From assembly GCA_039090855.1 (NCBI GenBank), contig CM077005.1:77992607-78056606 (forward strand): a stretch of 64,000 nt of DNA, read 5' to 3'. The notes below the pieces were generated by a model that did not search any database, had not been told where the DNA came from, and saw nothing but the letters and a program-made list of their open reading frames with translations. The first letter of the stretch is position 1; each line of letters starts with the position of its first letter. Origin of the DNA: Macrothele yani. Lineage: Eukaryota > Arthropoda > Arachnida > Araneae > Macrothelidae. This document shows, one piece after another, positions 45,934 to 58,024 of the stretch. Made by a program: the position numbers and the translations under genes.

Positions 45934-46155
45934 TCACAAAACAAGTGCTAAAAAGTGTAGTACAGAAAAAAAGAAGAAAAAGCCAACAGATATTATACAA
46001 TGCTCAGCTATAGTTTTGATATCCTCTCTTTGATTCTTAAGGTTGATAGCATCACCAACTTTTCCAGGTTTCATTTTAGGAGTGAGCTTTTGTGGTACCC
46101 ATCGTGCACAGAACAATATTCTGTATTTATGGTGATTGTTGACAATGATATTCAC
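45934..46155 (-). pseudogene. Possible mariner transposase fragment
   Basis: The minus frame contains ARWVPQKLTPKMKPGKVGD, which resembles the SARWVPxxLTPExKxxRV segment of mariner (Mos1-type) transposases. No catalytic part or TIRs were found. Confidence 0.4.
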
Positions 46156-46639
46156 TGATCTCCAAGTTTCCTTTGAATGTTTGCTTGTGATTAATTCATC
46201 AACATCACTGTTTGTGTTTTGTTTTTTGGATGCAAATTATCAGTGGTCAATATAGGTATTTTTGCTGTGTGGTTTGTCTTGCAAATCTACTTAGTCTGTT
46301 TCAGTTTCCATAAACTGTCTTACTTCATACAACATAATCTGTACATTGTGCGAAGCTACCTGCATTCTAAGATGGATATCTTGAAGTAACATTTTCAGCT
46401 GTTAAAAACTCACTCTTTGCTAAACAGACTGGAGTAAAAAATTAAAGTCCAAAAGACATTTTTGGGAAAAAAATTAATGTCAATGAATGAAATGCAAAGA
46501 CAGGTACCATTTTAAATGGAACATGAGAAGTCCATTTTATTATTTAAATCTGCATATTGCAGAGCATAAAGCTGTACAATATACAAATGAAGTGACCTAC
46601 TTAAACCTATCTGGGGAGTGAAACCATCAGTTTTTATCA

Positions 46640-47640
46640 TCAGTGTGCTTAAAAAGTGCCACTTTGGATGAAAATTCATTCCCACTGTCTCACTGGTGAT
46701 GAGTCACAATGGCTTGGCCAGGGTCACCCAAGAAATTACCACACTTCATGATGACCATTATCTTGCATTAACAGCAAGATGTCACAAGGCATATACAACC
46801 AGACAACTTTCTTCTGAGCTATCTACAGCCACATTGACAACTGTGCAAAGGTAAACTATATATTGACAGTTTAATGAGAGTGAACTTTATGCAAGAAGAC
46901 CTATGGTTTGTGTCCCTCCTCACAGGACGGCTGCTTTGAACTGGCACAGGCAACAGTGTTCCTGGAGCCAAGACCAATGCCTCAGTTTTCATTTTACTAA
47001 TGAGTCAAGATTCAATTTGCAAACTGATTCTCAATGTCATTTCATCTGGAGGGAACCAGGAACCTGTATGGGGCTCTTTGGCCCAATGAGGCCATTGTAC
47101 CAATAAATTCCAACCAACCAACCAACCAGGAACCCATAATTATCCCTGCAACATCAGAGAATGAGCCACTTTTGGCAGTCGTGGTTTGCTAGTCTAGAGT
47201 ATCATAATGCTGAAACATGGCTGTACATCACTCCACATGTTCAAAAGTGGCAATCTCACTGCTCAGTGCTACAAGAACCTTTGGTCCTAGGCCAAGATCT
47301 TCCAAAAAAGTTCTGTTGGTCCTCAATTTCTTTATATGAATGATAAAGTTTGTCCACAAAGGACTCAGCTGATGTTTCCTTGGGAGCAAGGATATTTCAA
47401 GGAGGGATTGGCCATCCAGGTCTCCAAACTTGAACCATATAGAACATGTCTCGGATGTTTTAGGGTGACAATGTTGCAGTGTATCAGCTCCTCTCCCCCC
47501 CCCCAAACAGACCATTCACTACATACCACCCTCCTAAAGGAGTGGGATTCATGGTCTCCAGAGCTCATCAGCAACCTTTTTATTAACATGACTCATCATT
47601 GTTAGAGCTGTTTGTCCATAAGATGATATATTATTACCTA
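46640..47640 (+). pseudogene. Tc1-like transposase fossil
   Basis: Plus strand: VPPHRTAALNWHRQQCSW, then HFTNESRFNLQTDSQCHFIW and REPGTC. These match the family's HRxARLxWARxHxxW and FSDESRFxLxxDSRRxxIWREPGTR, with the first catalytic Asp replaced (TNES). Downstream pieces are scrambled by stops. A small (CCAA)n run lies near 47115. Ends not defined. Confidence 0.62.
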
Positions 47641-47738
47641 TAAACCTATAAACCATCTTATTGGATGAAATCTGACATCTCATCTCAGAGAACCATATGC
47701 TTGTAATTGTAACCGTGCATAGTAAAAATCTGTATGTA

Positions 47739-49176
47739 CACTGCCGGAAAGTGAAAAAAAAAAAAAAACACCATTAAAAATTGCAGCTGCATCTGAGATT
47801 TATGTTGTGTCAATAACTTGTTAAGAAAGGAAAGCGATCACACATGTGAAGTGATTCAATGTTTATTTTACCTTTTAATACATATTACAGTGTACAGAAG
47901 GCACATATTAATAAGGTGTAGCACCTCCCCCAGAAGCAAGACAAGCTTCGAATCTGGCACGCAATTGGTTGTACAAATGCTGGATATCACGCTCAGGGAC
48001 AGCATTCCATGAGCTTTCAACTTGGACGTGTAATTCAGAGATGGTCGCTGCCTGCTGGGGTGTGTGGAAGAGTCTTTTGTCCGATCCAGTCCCAGACATG
48101 CTTGATTGGAGACAAGTCTAGAGAGCATGCTGGCCAAGGGAGTTGATGCACAGCCTGAAGAGCATGTTGAGCTGCCCTGGCAGAGTGTGGGTGGGCGTTA
48201 TCCTGCTGGAATATTGCATCGGGGATCACACTAAAAACTGGCAGGACAACCGGCTGTACGATGTCACTGATGTACATACTGCTATTCAGTGTATCCCATA
48301 CAAACACCAGATTCATACAAGAGTGATAGCTAATTGCTCCCCACACCATGATGCCCCGCACGGGGCCTGTGTGTCATTGGCAGATGCACGATGACAGAAG
48401 CTGCTCACCTTGTCGGCCTCAGACGCATAAACAACCATCAGATGTTCCCAAGCAGAATCGGCTTTCAGCACTGAAGACCACTGACTGCCATTCTTCCCTC
48501 CAATGAACTCGTTTTTGACACCACCGCAAACATGCTCGATGGTGACTGGGGTCAGCGGTAATCCTGCCAGAGGCACGCATACCTGTAGACCTGCTTCCAA
48601 CAAACGATTCTGTATCGTTTTGGTAGACACCCTTGGTATGATAGAGGATTGAATTTGTGACACCGTAGCAGTCCACTCTGCCGACGCTGCCTTTCGGATA
48701 CGCCGATTTTCTCATGCGTCCGTAATTCTGTGTTGCCCGGAACCACGTACCTACAAGTGTGCAAACGCTCCTCTGACCACTGACGCCACCATCTAAACAT
48801 GACCGATACCTCTCATCTCACTTGGTCCGCAATTTGACGGAAGGACCAACCTCCTTCCCGCAGACCCACTATACGGCCTCGCTCGAACTCTGATAACTGA
48901 ACAAATGTTGAGCGCCTGCGTCGTCCAGGCATGGTAGCTTCTTCAACGAGCATTGAACAACACAACACCAGATGAATGACTTCGTTCTACAAGCAGTAGT
49001 CCTTAAATATGCGCTGTGTACATTTGCATGTTGTCGTCAGCAATGACATCATTATTTCATCTAATAACATTCCAACTTGGATCCAAGTTTCTGCTGCCCT
49101 TAACAATTAACATATTATAATATGACATTCCTACCAGCATTCCTTCTAGGTGTTCTTTTATCACTTTGCGGCAGTG
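47739..49176 (-). mobile_element. Tc1-like (Bari-type) transposon
   Basis: Ends CACTGCCGGAAAGTGA and, inverted, CACTGCCGCAAAGTGA (15 of 16), flanked by TA (47737-47738 and 49177-49178). The length is 1438 bp. The minus strand carries a broken transposase. Confidence 0.85.
47908..48932 (-). pseudogene. Tc1/Bari-type transposase with lost catalytic residues
   Basis: Starts MPGRRRRSTFVQLSEFERGR at 48932, with helix-turn-helix GLREGGWSFRQIADQV. The catalytic domain shows VVFSAESRFCLGTSDG (first Asp is Ala), IFQQDNAHPHSARAAQHAL (second Asp intact) and CSLDLSPIKHVWDWIG (final Glu is Lys). At least four frame changes (near 48800, 48715, 48400 and 48100). Two of three catalytic residues are lost, so it was dead even before the frameshifts, or it decayed afterwards. 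Confidence 0.85.
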
Positions 49177-49323
49177 TATTTTTCCAAAAATGTTGTTTAT
49201 TTTAGATATCAGTGTACAATGATGAATGATCATCAGATATCATTATTTTAACTCAAAGTAACAGATGACCAACACAAGTTGTCACCGTGTGAGGTGGAGA
49301 GCACAAGTTGAACATAAAACCAA

Positions 49324-49379
49324 TCCTGACTTGATAATTAAACCTATTCGAAAGATAAGGTTTAATTATCAAGTCAGGA
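49324..49379. repeat. Perfect 22-bp hairpin
   Basis: The arm TCCTGACTTGATAATTAAAC (49324 onward, to 49345), loop ATTCGAAAGATA, and its exact complement 49358-49379. Confidence 0.9.
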
Positions 49380-50074
49380 GAAGTTTCAAAACAAATAAGG
49401 AGAAGTTTCCAAACAAATCATGTATATTACATCCATTAAAGAAATCCTTATTGTTAATCAGCACATTTCATTTCCTCTGAAGACCAGCCATTATTTCGGT
49501 CATAACTTCTAATACCAGTTTAAGTTGTAAAACTGGAGAGTAGGATTACTGTGTAAAAGTGTCCATTATTATTATTATTATTATTTTACATTGCATCTAG
49601 ACATCAAGTTTAACCATAGACATAAAATACACCAACTAAAAAGATTTGCAGAAATTTTCACAAAAGGAAAGACTTTATAGAAAGTTTCTGTTTGTCATTA
49701 AAAAGACCATAAATTAGTTCTTATTGTGCCTGTGAACTGTTGCATTGAAATTAAATTATGGATTACACCAGGGTTGACAAGTTTTTGCCACAGGTGGAAA
49801 AAACTGTGGTAAAAACCGGAAAAAGCCATCCCAGCAAAAATAGGTTTTTGCCAAATTCGCCAAAGTGGCAAAAATAGGGATTTACTGTGTTTACTTACGG
49901 GGCATATAATCAAGTAATTTTTTTTTTGTTTTCTACAAATGATTTTAAAGGAAAATGAAATAATTTTGAATTCTTAAATTTTGACTTAAGGGTTAAGTAT
50001 TATTTTTTGACATAAAATACATTTTTATCACTTTGAAACTGATTTAAGGAAATATGAGTACAAAATACAAATTG

Positions 50075-50679
50075 TCTATACATAGTATAAAATTAATTCC
50101 CCGGCAGGCATCTTTCTGTTTGTTTGGGCTAATCTCGAGAATCGCTGGACGGATTTTTATGCAGTTTTCACCATTCCATAGAGCATTTGTCGAGGAAGGT
50201 TTAGGTGTATGAAACATTAATCTATGACAAAACGGAACTGAGCAGTAATGATTTTAGTGACAAGTCAAAGAAAAAAACCGCTGTTCGCATTCTTTCGTGG
50301 ATTCCGCTGCTTAAACAATGATGCGTGGCAACCAGTTTACAAAATATTTTTGCTCATTGGGAAAAAGCTGTGAGGCGCATGCGTGGCGGCCGGTCTGACA
50401 GCATGTAAGGCCACAGACTAAATGTGTAGTTACATCGGACGCTGAAATAATTGGTTTATCGGTGCTCCCACAGACTAAATGCGTAGTTGTTTTCGTTCAC
50501 ACGTATGTCTCTTTGAGTAGCTCTTTAATTAAAATTAATATAATGTATTAACATTATGTCGAGACGAAAATCGAATATTCAAAGAGAAAGACAGTCAGAC
50601 ACCTGTTGAACGCAATAATCGTTTCTCTTTAGATTCGCCATAAATTCTAAATTGTTACCGTGAGAAGCTAGGTTGCTAG
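50075..50679 (+). mobile_element. Helitron nested in the hAT
   Basis: The 5' region has TCTGTTTGTTTGGGCTAATC, then TCGAGAATCGCTGGACGGAT and TTTTATGCAGTTTTCACC, wording typical of insect Helitron starts. The 3' end has ACCGTGAGAAGCTAGGT then CTAG before T (50680). The 5' TC (near 50075) is not preceded by A, so that end is approximate. Confidence 0.65.
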
Positions 50680-51113
50680 TGTGTTTATAAAGGTATAATT
50701 TTGTTTACCCAATTCATAGGGATGAAAATCATTCTCTCATTCAAAGCAATAATCAAAAGCTATTAACAAACTGCTCATGTTTATACTTAGAAATTAATTA
50801 TTAACAATATTTCAAAACCCAAAAAATGTACACCCAATTTGATGAAGATGACCTAACAAATCTTACAGCCTATGCACAAATAAGAAATATAAATAAAAAG
50901 TATATAAAATTGAAATAAATGAAACAGATTCTACTTTTTAAATTCAAATTTCATTTTAAGGATACAAAGACACATTTCATACTTCAGTAATCAGTTTCAT
51001 TATCTAATTCAGCAATATCTCCTACATCAAAGCCAAATTTTTGTTGTTTCAGCATTGCATAACAAAAAAAAAAAAAAAAAAAAACAAGTTTTGAAACATC
51101 TTCTGTTGAAAGC

Positions 51114-52823
51114 CTATTTCGGATTTTGAAGTGCACAAATGAAAAAATTTGAAAATATTCTTTCTACTGCAGCACTACTTGATGGACATGTTTGAAGGTG
51201 AGCGTTTAACATACAAAAGTCTTTAGAAATTTTACATGATCTTGCCACTGTTTTCCACCACTTATGAGCATTGATTGTTGTTGTCACATGTTCTGTAAAA
51301 CATGTAGTAGGAAAAGGCTTTTCCTTAAGCTCAAAGTTAATGGTGCATGATACATAGTCAGGATTAATTTTCCCCAACCATGCTTTTGCATCTTCCTTTT
51401 ATGCAAAATTTAGGTGTTCACCTCTATATTTAGGGTGCAGCAAATACGCAATGAAATGACATGGCAGAATTGCTTGTGCAAACCGATTTTTACTGTAGAA
51501 AAATGCGGCTTCAAATTATCATTTTTCAATAGATTGCACCATGTATGGCAAGCATCTGCTAATGTTGTTGAATCACACTGAAGAATATCTAAGGCACTTA
51601 ATACAGGTTTCAATTGTTTAATAAGATCCTTGACTTGCTGATAAATATTAAAATCATGTATCATGCGAGTTACAATGTTTTGATCCATCCCTTCAAAATG
51701 TTCATTTGCTATTTTTATGTATGAGCTGTGGTTTTGCAAGTTTCTAGACAAGTTTCTAGACAAGTCAATTGGCTGTTCCACCTAGTTTTTCCCAATAACT
51801 GAGGAGAAACATGACCACTACATTCTCAGAGTATTGATCCAGGAGCATGATAATTTCGGAAATATTTATGCACCTTCACTACATGCTTTAGCACACTACT
51901 AGGTGTTATATCTTCACCTAGAAGGTTCAACCAGTGAGCTTTGCATCCATATAATATCAATGTAGAATTTTCATCTTGATTTTCAAGTTCAGATCTAATT
52001 TTTTTCTATGTTCTTATCATTATTGGTAACGATGCTTTTAATTTCACAGTCATACTTGGTTTTAACAGTCAAAATGACCTTATTGCATTTCTCAATCAAG
52101 AATTCTGCTGTCTTTTTAGTTGGGCCTGTAGCTTCTACATCCACAATATATGATGTTCCACAAACTTGAATACATGAAGCTGTTATCTGTTCATTATGAA
52201 TGTTACTCCATCCATCAATCACAACAGTTCCTTCTTTTCCTTTCAAATTTTCTTTAAGTGATTGTTCCATTTCATTATAAACATCATCTAAAAGGTCATC
52301 TGCCAGTTCTTTACGTGAAGGTAATTTATAGCCTGGCCTCAAGATGTGAATTAAGTTTTTAAATGTTTCACTTTCCACAACAACAAATGGAATATTGCAG
52401 GCATAGAATAGTTTAGCAACCATCAAATCAATTTTTACTTTATCACGAACTGATGTTTTTGAGACAAACTTGTTGATACTGCCTCCTAAACACAGTATCT
52501 TTGGAGGTGGCTCATCAACGTCTTCCCCACACCCTGTTTCTGAATTACTAAGGTAACCCTTGTTCTTGGTCACATCTGTTGGCATGGATAAAGGAAGTAT
52601 TTTCACACATTCACTTGTAGCTTTTTTCACACAGTTCTTAGAAACGTACTTTCGTCCTGGCTACTTTATTACTCTGTACATGTCCACATCTTTTGCACTT
52701 TGCAGCAGTTTTTCCATTGATAGATATTTCATCAAAAGATTCCCAAATAGGCTTTTTTCTTCCCCTGCCTCCTTTGTACATTATTTGCTTAAAAATCTTT
52801 GTTTGTTTTTCTTTTCTTTTCAA
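51114..52823 (-). pseudogene. hAT transposase with BED zinc finger, broken
   Basis: From the N-terminus (52823): KKPIWESFDEISINGKTAAK CKRCGHVQSNKVA, a BED-type finger with its Cys pair. Next comes LNKFVSKTSVRDKVKIDLMV-like dimer and catalytic entry sequence (211-codon open piece 51995-52630, including GTVVIDGWSN, the first catalytic Asp region), then a middle part (51410-51781). The C-terminal dimerisation segment follows: KWWKTVARSCKISKDFCMLN and CPSSSAAVERIFSNF (the SSAAVERxFS hAT signature). Stops at 51992, 51782 and 51407 and small shifts break it. Confidence 0.85.
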
Positions 52824-53507
52824 TTTATTAAGTTGAGAAGCCCTTGGTAAAATAAAATTGCAGAAGTTGCTTTCCAGGTTGCGTATGATGATTAATTTTT
52901 AAATATTACAGGCATTTTTTTATAACAAAATGCAAAATTGGTACTTACTGAATACATTTGTGGTGGTAACTTTTACAATAATTTAAGGGTAATAATGTTG
53001 CCAAAATAATTAATAATACTGTTGCAATATTTCAGCAATAATACCATTCTCTTCCTGTAACGAAGCACGCAAAACTGGCTGTAAATTACTAGCATGCGAC
53101 ATCAGTGATTCACGCGCACTTTGTAAAGCACAAATCACGAGATCCCCAATGTTGCCCTTCCTTGCATGCTATACAGTGCTGAAGAAATCAGTAATTCGGA
53201 CTAATTCTCACTTCGTTTGAGTGAGAAATCACGAGATCATCCGATGTTCTGCCAATTTGGCAATCTGTTCAACATAGCTCCCAGAACCTCGTGATGTAAC
53301 ATCTTGAACGAAACATCACGAGATCATCCGATATTTCACCACCGTATGTGGCTATGCGCAGACCGGATTGGCCGATGTAAGATTGAAGCAACAAATTGTC
53401 ATGTGCATTCCTCACATCGCTGGCTGCGTAAGCAATTCCCAGGGTTTGTACGTTTCTTCACGGAACATCGTATCCCTCACACCACTGGCAGAATCGATGA
53501 TTCCCAC

Positions 53508-56213
53508 CAGTGTTTAAGCTGCGGTCGCTATTTTCGCGAAATGCGATGAGTTAATCTAAAATGCGAGAAAAATGAGTGCCTGTCGCAAAATTGCGCCCGC
53601 CGTTTAAATATTAACCCATCAGCGGATTCTACTCCGGCTATTCTATTTTTGTGGAAACTAAAGTTTCCAAAATTCTGGCAGCGATTTGTACTCCACTAAT
53701 GTTATTTTCTTAATCCTTAAGGAATAATAGGTTCCTACTGTGTCCCTACAGCACCTTTTGAATCACTCCCCACCCCCTACATACACTCTAGATCGCCCCA
53801 TAAAGGGTGGGGTAGGCTGGCAGGGTAAGATAGAGGCTAGAGGGATTAGAACACTTCCCCCATTCAAGTCAACCGCGATGCCCTGACGGCGATGTCTACG
53901 GCTTCATTCCCACCCCCAAGGCCATAAACAACCTCTGCATTCGTGACCGGAGTGACCTTTCAAACTTCTATAGAGAAGGAACACATATTAGGAAAGATAA
54001 GTGCAAGCTAGGGGTTGCTCTCGCCACTCAAGGTGCTGTCCATCATGCAACGTGCCACATTACAATGGATAAATTCATTATTAAGAAACGCAAAGATTGC
54101 AAAGACAGTGCCGATAAAACAACTGAAAAAGAATGTGAGTTTAAAATAAAAAAAAAGTAAAACTGCTACTCAATCTAATATACCTTCCGAGCAACTTGTG
54201 CGAAAATGGTGCCCCTTTACAAATGGGTGCAAATTAACTGGAGGGATAAAATACCATATTTAAACTGCAAACTGTGCATTGCAGCAAGAAAAAGCTACGT
54301 CCTAGCAAGTGATAAATTAAGTGAAAATTCCCAATTTAAAATTATTTTCATATATTTGTTTTTGCGCATGGCTGCTAACTAATCAAAAATTTCCTACGCG
54401 GAAGGAGTTCGATTGAAGCATCAAACATTTAGGGCGATTAAAACATCAATCAATTTAGGTTGATCGAAACATCAAAACAATAATATGTGTCAACTTTCCA
54501 TCGCGCATGACAGAGACAACGCGTATGCGTAACTACAGAAGAAAAAAAAAAGTTTTTAATTTCAGTTGTTGCCGAAACCACGGCTTCCCAGCTGGAAAAT
54601 AAAACTCAGGGAATAGTTGCTTGTACACAACTGCTAAGGGCGCGCTCTTCACTTTAAGATACTGGAAGCGGAAACACACAAGACCGAAATAAGAAAATAA
54701 AAATAAAAAAAATAAACAAAGAATCCCGGCGGCCTCGATCCCCAGAAAATGTAAACACACTCAACAGTCTGTCAGGCAAGTAAAGTTTCACCACGTGGTT
54801 TGTCATCACATATTTTACAAGCTAGAGGGGGATGGATTACGAGGGGAGGACGTACCAGAAACAGTGTTCAAGTGTAATTAACAATCGCAAGGGGTAGGAG
54901 GTCATTTTTTTTTTTTTTTTCGTTCTCTTTTCCGGCAGTACTGAAAAAGTTAACGCTATTTTTTAAAAATATTTATTTTTATGTATTGTAATTAATCTTG
55001 AGTGTTAGCAATTACGAAATTGCCTATTCGAAAAACATTTAACACTGCTATGTTAACGATTCAAAAGAGACAGTTCTGTCTTCTGCAAAAATAGCATGAA
55101 TTCCATGAAAGCTGAAGGACCGATTGCAAAATAAGTTCTTGCCCGCGATCGGCAGAAATGACAGGGGGAGGAAGGTCCCAGAGCAAAACAACGAGGAAGC
55201 ACATTCAAAATCACACATCCAGTGAAGTAGTCGTTACCCTCTGTACTTTGCCCACCCCCTCTTCTATAAGAAGTGAGGAAGTGCGAACACAGAGGAATGT
55301 TTTCACCACAAGCTTTTTTTTTTTAACATTTGCAAGTACCTGTAAATTAATGTGAGAAATACACATATACTCACACTACAATAATTGTAGAACTAATATT
55401 ATTTTCATAGCGAATTTTTTTTTTTACCGATTCGCGATATGAACCATGTGTACTTTGTCTTTGTTTGATATTAAAAAATAAATATTTAGAAGGCTGAAAT
55501 GGTAATATTTTATTATATTGTAATTAAAATAATAGTTGGTTTGAGGAATATGTTGTTACTATTAATAAAAATTTAAATTTAACTGGTTTTAGAAATACTT
55601 GGATTGAGCAGGGACTGTTTGATGCTCAAAGACTGTTTTTTTTAATTTATTTACACTTATATACCTTTATATATATATATAATAGTCTTTTTTTAATAAA
55701 TTTTAACCTAAAATACGAGTAGATGGGGTACACAGTAAATTCAATCGCGAAAGCAGCTTATAATGTCGTAACATAGGTTTTCGGTGCATCTCTTGACACA
55801 AATAAAATTTTTATTAATAGTAACAGTATTGGCATTTTACTTATTCAATTCATACTGGTCATTATTCAAATCATTCATGCAAAGACAATGGTAACTCACA
55901 AAATCAAATTTCAGATTTGGATTTTATGCTTATTTAATAATGATTTTAGAAAAAAAAAAAAAAAAATCCTTATCCTGTTAGGAGCTGTATATCAACTTAC
56001 GCTACCCAATACAGTTTTCTTTTAAATATGTTAGTATGTTCCAAGCTAATTCGTTTTCCATTGCTGTCCAAGGCATTGTTGGAGCGAACAATTAATTTGA
56101 TATTACAATTTTTTGAGTGACAAAAGCCGCTAACTTTCTTTAGCATTTTGCTACAACTTTTTCCCCCATTTTAGCATTTTTGCTACAGCATTTTTGAGCC
56201 AGCTTAAACCCTG
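53508..56213 (+). mobile_element. Second hAT nested inside the 7.2-kb hAT
   Basis: Ends CAGTGTTTAAGCTG and, inverted, CAGGGTTTAAGCTG (13 of 14). The 8-bp duplication ATTCCCAC is identical on both sides (53500-53507 and 56214-56221). The length is 2706 bp. The right subterminal region has repeated TTTAGCATTTTTGCTAC. Most of the coding region is absent or unreadable; one possible transposase start is at 54065. Confidence 0.87.
54065..54134 (+). pseudogene. Possible first coding exon of the nested hAT
   Basis: ATG at 54065 reads MDKFIIKKRKDCKDSADKTT, a lysine-rich start like several hAT transposases, and runs into a GTGAGT donor-like site at about 54135. Downstream, KWVQINW and YLNCKLCIAARKSY look like a Cys-pair finger start in another frame. 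Weak evidence. Confidence 0.3.
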
Positions 56214-57063
56214 ATTCCCACTGTCTGTACGATTCTTCACGGAACATAGTGGTTGCAATGTGCTCAGAGTTTAACATTGATGCATCGATGTTAGAAGTAC
56301 ATCGGGTTTTTTTTTATGTATTGCTCCAGCACTACTCCAATCTATACAAAATCTTGAATTTCAAGTCCTGACTATGTTACTTAGGCTAAAATCTTTCTTT
56401 CTGCACACAAAAAAAAAAAAAAAGTATAAAAGCATATTAAAACTCAAGTCTACTAAACTAAGATTAAAAAAAACCTTATAACATTAAATTAATCAATGTA
56501 GAAGTCAATTCATAATTCATATAAACCCTTGTATCTCTTAAAAAATTGATGACTGACAAAAATTTGCATTTTTAAAAAAATATTTTAATGAAATGGAAAC
56601 CTCAGCATAAATTATAATTAATTCCCAAAATAATTTATTTTAATCAACTACTTATATGGTTTCTTATTAATTTCTAAGCAATCTTAATTTCTAGGAATCA
56701 GTTTCATCCACTGATGAAACAGATTCTTGGAACACTAATTTTTTTTCAACATTGAAATCATTTTACGTTGTATTTTAAATTATGTTTTAATGAACAAAAT
56801 TAATAAATGATACTGAGTGATATATATAAAAAATATTTCACTGTTGATATGACTATAAATCATTGCTATGTAAAGTGCATTATTGTGTTTAGTCTAACGT
56901 ATTTTCCATTTTGCCATTTTTGCTGGTTTTTTCCATTTTTGCCTGGTTTTTACCAGTTACTTTAGCCGGCAAAATGACCAACCCTGGATTACACTGTCAT
57001 TGTCAACTATACAGACATGATGTAATACATTTCTTTACAATACACATTTGAAGTGTTTTCATC

Positions 57064-57120
57064 AAATATGTCTCCTGAAGATGGCCGAAGCTCGGCCATC
57101 TTCAGGAGACATATTGATGA
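57064..57120. repeat. Near-perfect palindrome centred on the hammerhead stem II
   Basis: ATATGTCTCCTGAAGATGGC CGA on the left is mirrored by TCGGCCATCTTCAGGAGACATAT on the right, with only a few unpaired bases at the centre. The flanks CATCAA / TTGATG extend it with a 1-nt slip. Confidence 0.9.
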
Positions 57121-57162
57121 AAATCCTGAAGATGGCCGAAGCTCGGCAGAAATTACTCAAGG
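57120..57162 (+). ncRNA. Hammerhead-like motif
   Basis: CTGAAGA (57126-57132), stem II GCCGA-AGC-TCGGC (perfect five pairs), GAAA (57149-57152), TTAC, TC (57157-57158). Core and stem II are intact. The upstream strand of stem I has been replaced by the palindrome junction, so stem I does not form. Confidence 0.55.
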
Positions 57163-57719
57163 CAGGCATGGTCATGGTGGTGGGGGCTACGATGTTGGTG
57201 GTTGAGAGTATCTAGATTCCTGTCGGTAGATTATGTAGGGTTAAGGAGTAAAAAATTGAGCCATGGTAAGAATGAGTTGAATTTGTGAAAGAATGTATAT
57301 GTAAATAGTGTATATATGGGTTCTTTAATAAGAATGAATGTGAAATGTGAATGTAATGACTTTGGAAGCAAGGCAAACAAGAAGATTAGGTTTAGAATAT
57401 TGACAGCTGAAAAAGAAATTTGTATATAAAGTTTTATTGATAAGTTCATAATAAAGAAATTGAAAGAGAATGAGTATGATGAATGTGTGTAAGCAGTGTA
57501 ATATATATATATGAATGGGCCCAAGAAAAGATGTAATAACAGAAATGACTCCAAGACTAGCAGAGTGAACATAAGAAGACACAGGGAAGAAAGATACAAT
57601 GACCAGCCTTCACGTTCAATGACATTGAATTTATGAAAACGGATTGGGATTGTTACTGGAAATGCAACATTTATTTAGGAACCTTTACCAATATTTTGCT
57701 GTGTTTTACAGACAAGCCT

Positions 57720-57815
57720 ACAATTTAGTGACTTTAAATAGTTGATAAAAAAACTATTTAAAGTCACTAAATTGTCAGTGAGAAGTCAGTGACTTTAAAT
57801 AGTTGATAAAAACCA
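57720..57815. repeat. Perfect 24-bp hairpin plus a third copy of one arm
   Basis: ACAATTTAGTGACTTTAAAT (57720 onward, arm to 57743), loop GATAAAAA, exact complement 57752-57775. Then, after CAGTGAGAAG, a third copy in the first orientation: GTGACTTTAAATAGTTGATA from about 57788. Confidence 0.88.
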
Positions 57816-58024
57816 TTTTTAAAATCTACCAGAAGTAGACCTTGCCAACAAATCCCAGAAAATTTATACAAGAGAAGGACATTCCTGATTAAGAAGGCCA
57901 TAGAAACACTGTAAATGAGCAAAAATTCATGGCAGTTAACCGTAAAAATGACCTAAAGGAAAAAAAAAAAAAAAGGCATGCACAAAATTTGTGCAAGTTT
58001 AAGGATAATGCTTTGGGGACTTAC

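Larger units (their letters stand above)
49769..56986 (-). mobile_element. 7.2-kb hAT element with nested insertions
   Basis: Termini CAGGGTTGACAAGTTTTTGCC and, inverted, CAGGGTTGGTCATTTTGCC. The identical 8-bp duplication GATTACAC lies on both sides (49761-49768 and 56987-56994). Subterminal repeats of the GGTTTTTxCC / TTTTTGCCA type occur at both ends. The interior holds a minus-strand hAT transposase (51114-52823), a Helitron (about 50075-50679) and a second hAT (53508-56213). Confidence 0.9.
57061..57668 (+). mobile_element. Penelope-like tail with hammerhead, plus a short palindrome at its 5' edge
   Basis: 57126 to about 57610 matches the tail parts of the copies at 33.5-32.9 kb (minus) and 34.6-35.2 kb (plus), and GAAATGCAACATT at 57660 matches 35327-35339. 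The 5' edge is an inverted repeat at 57064-57120. No coding part. Confidence 0.7.
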
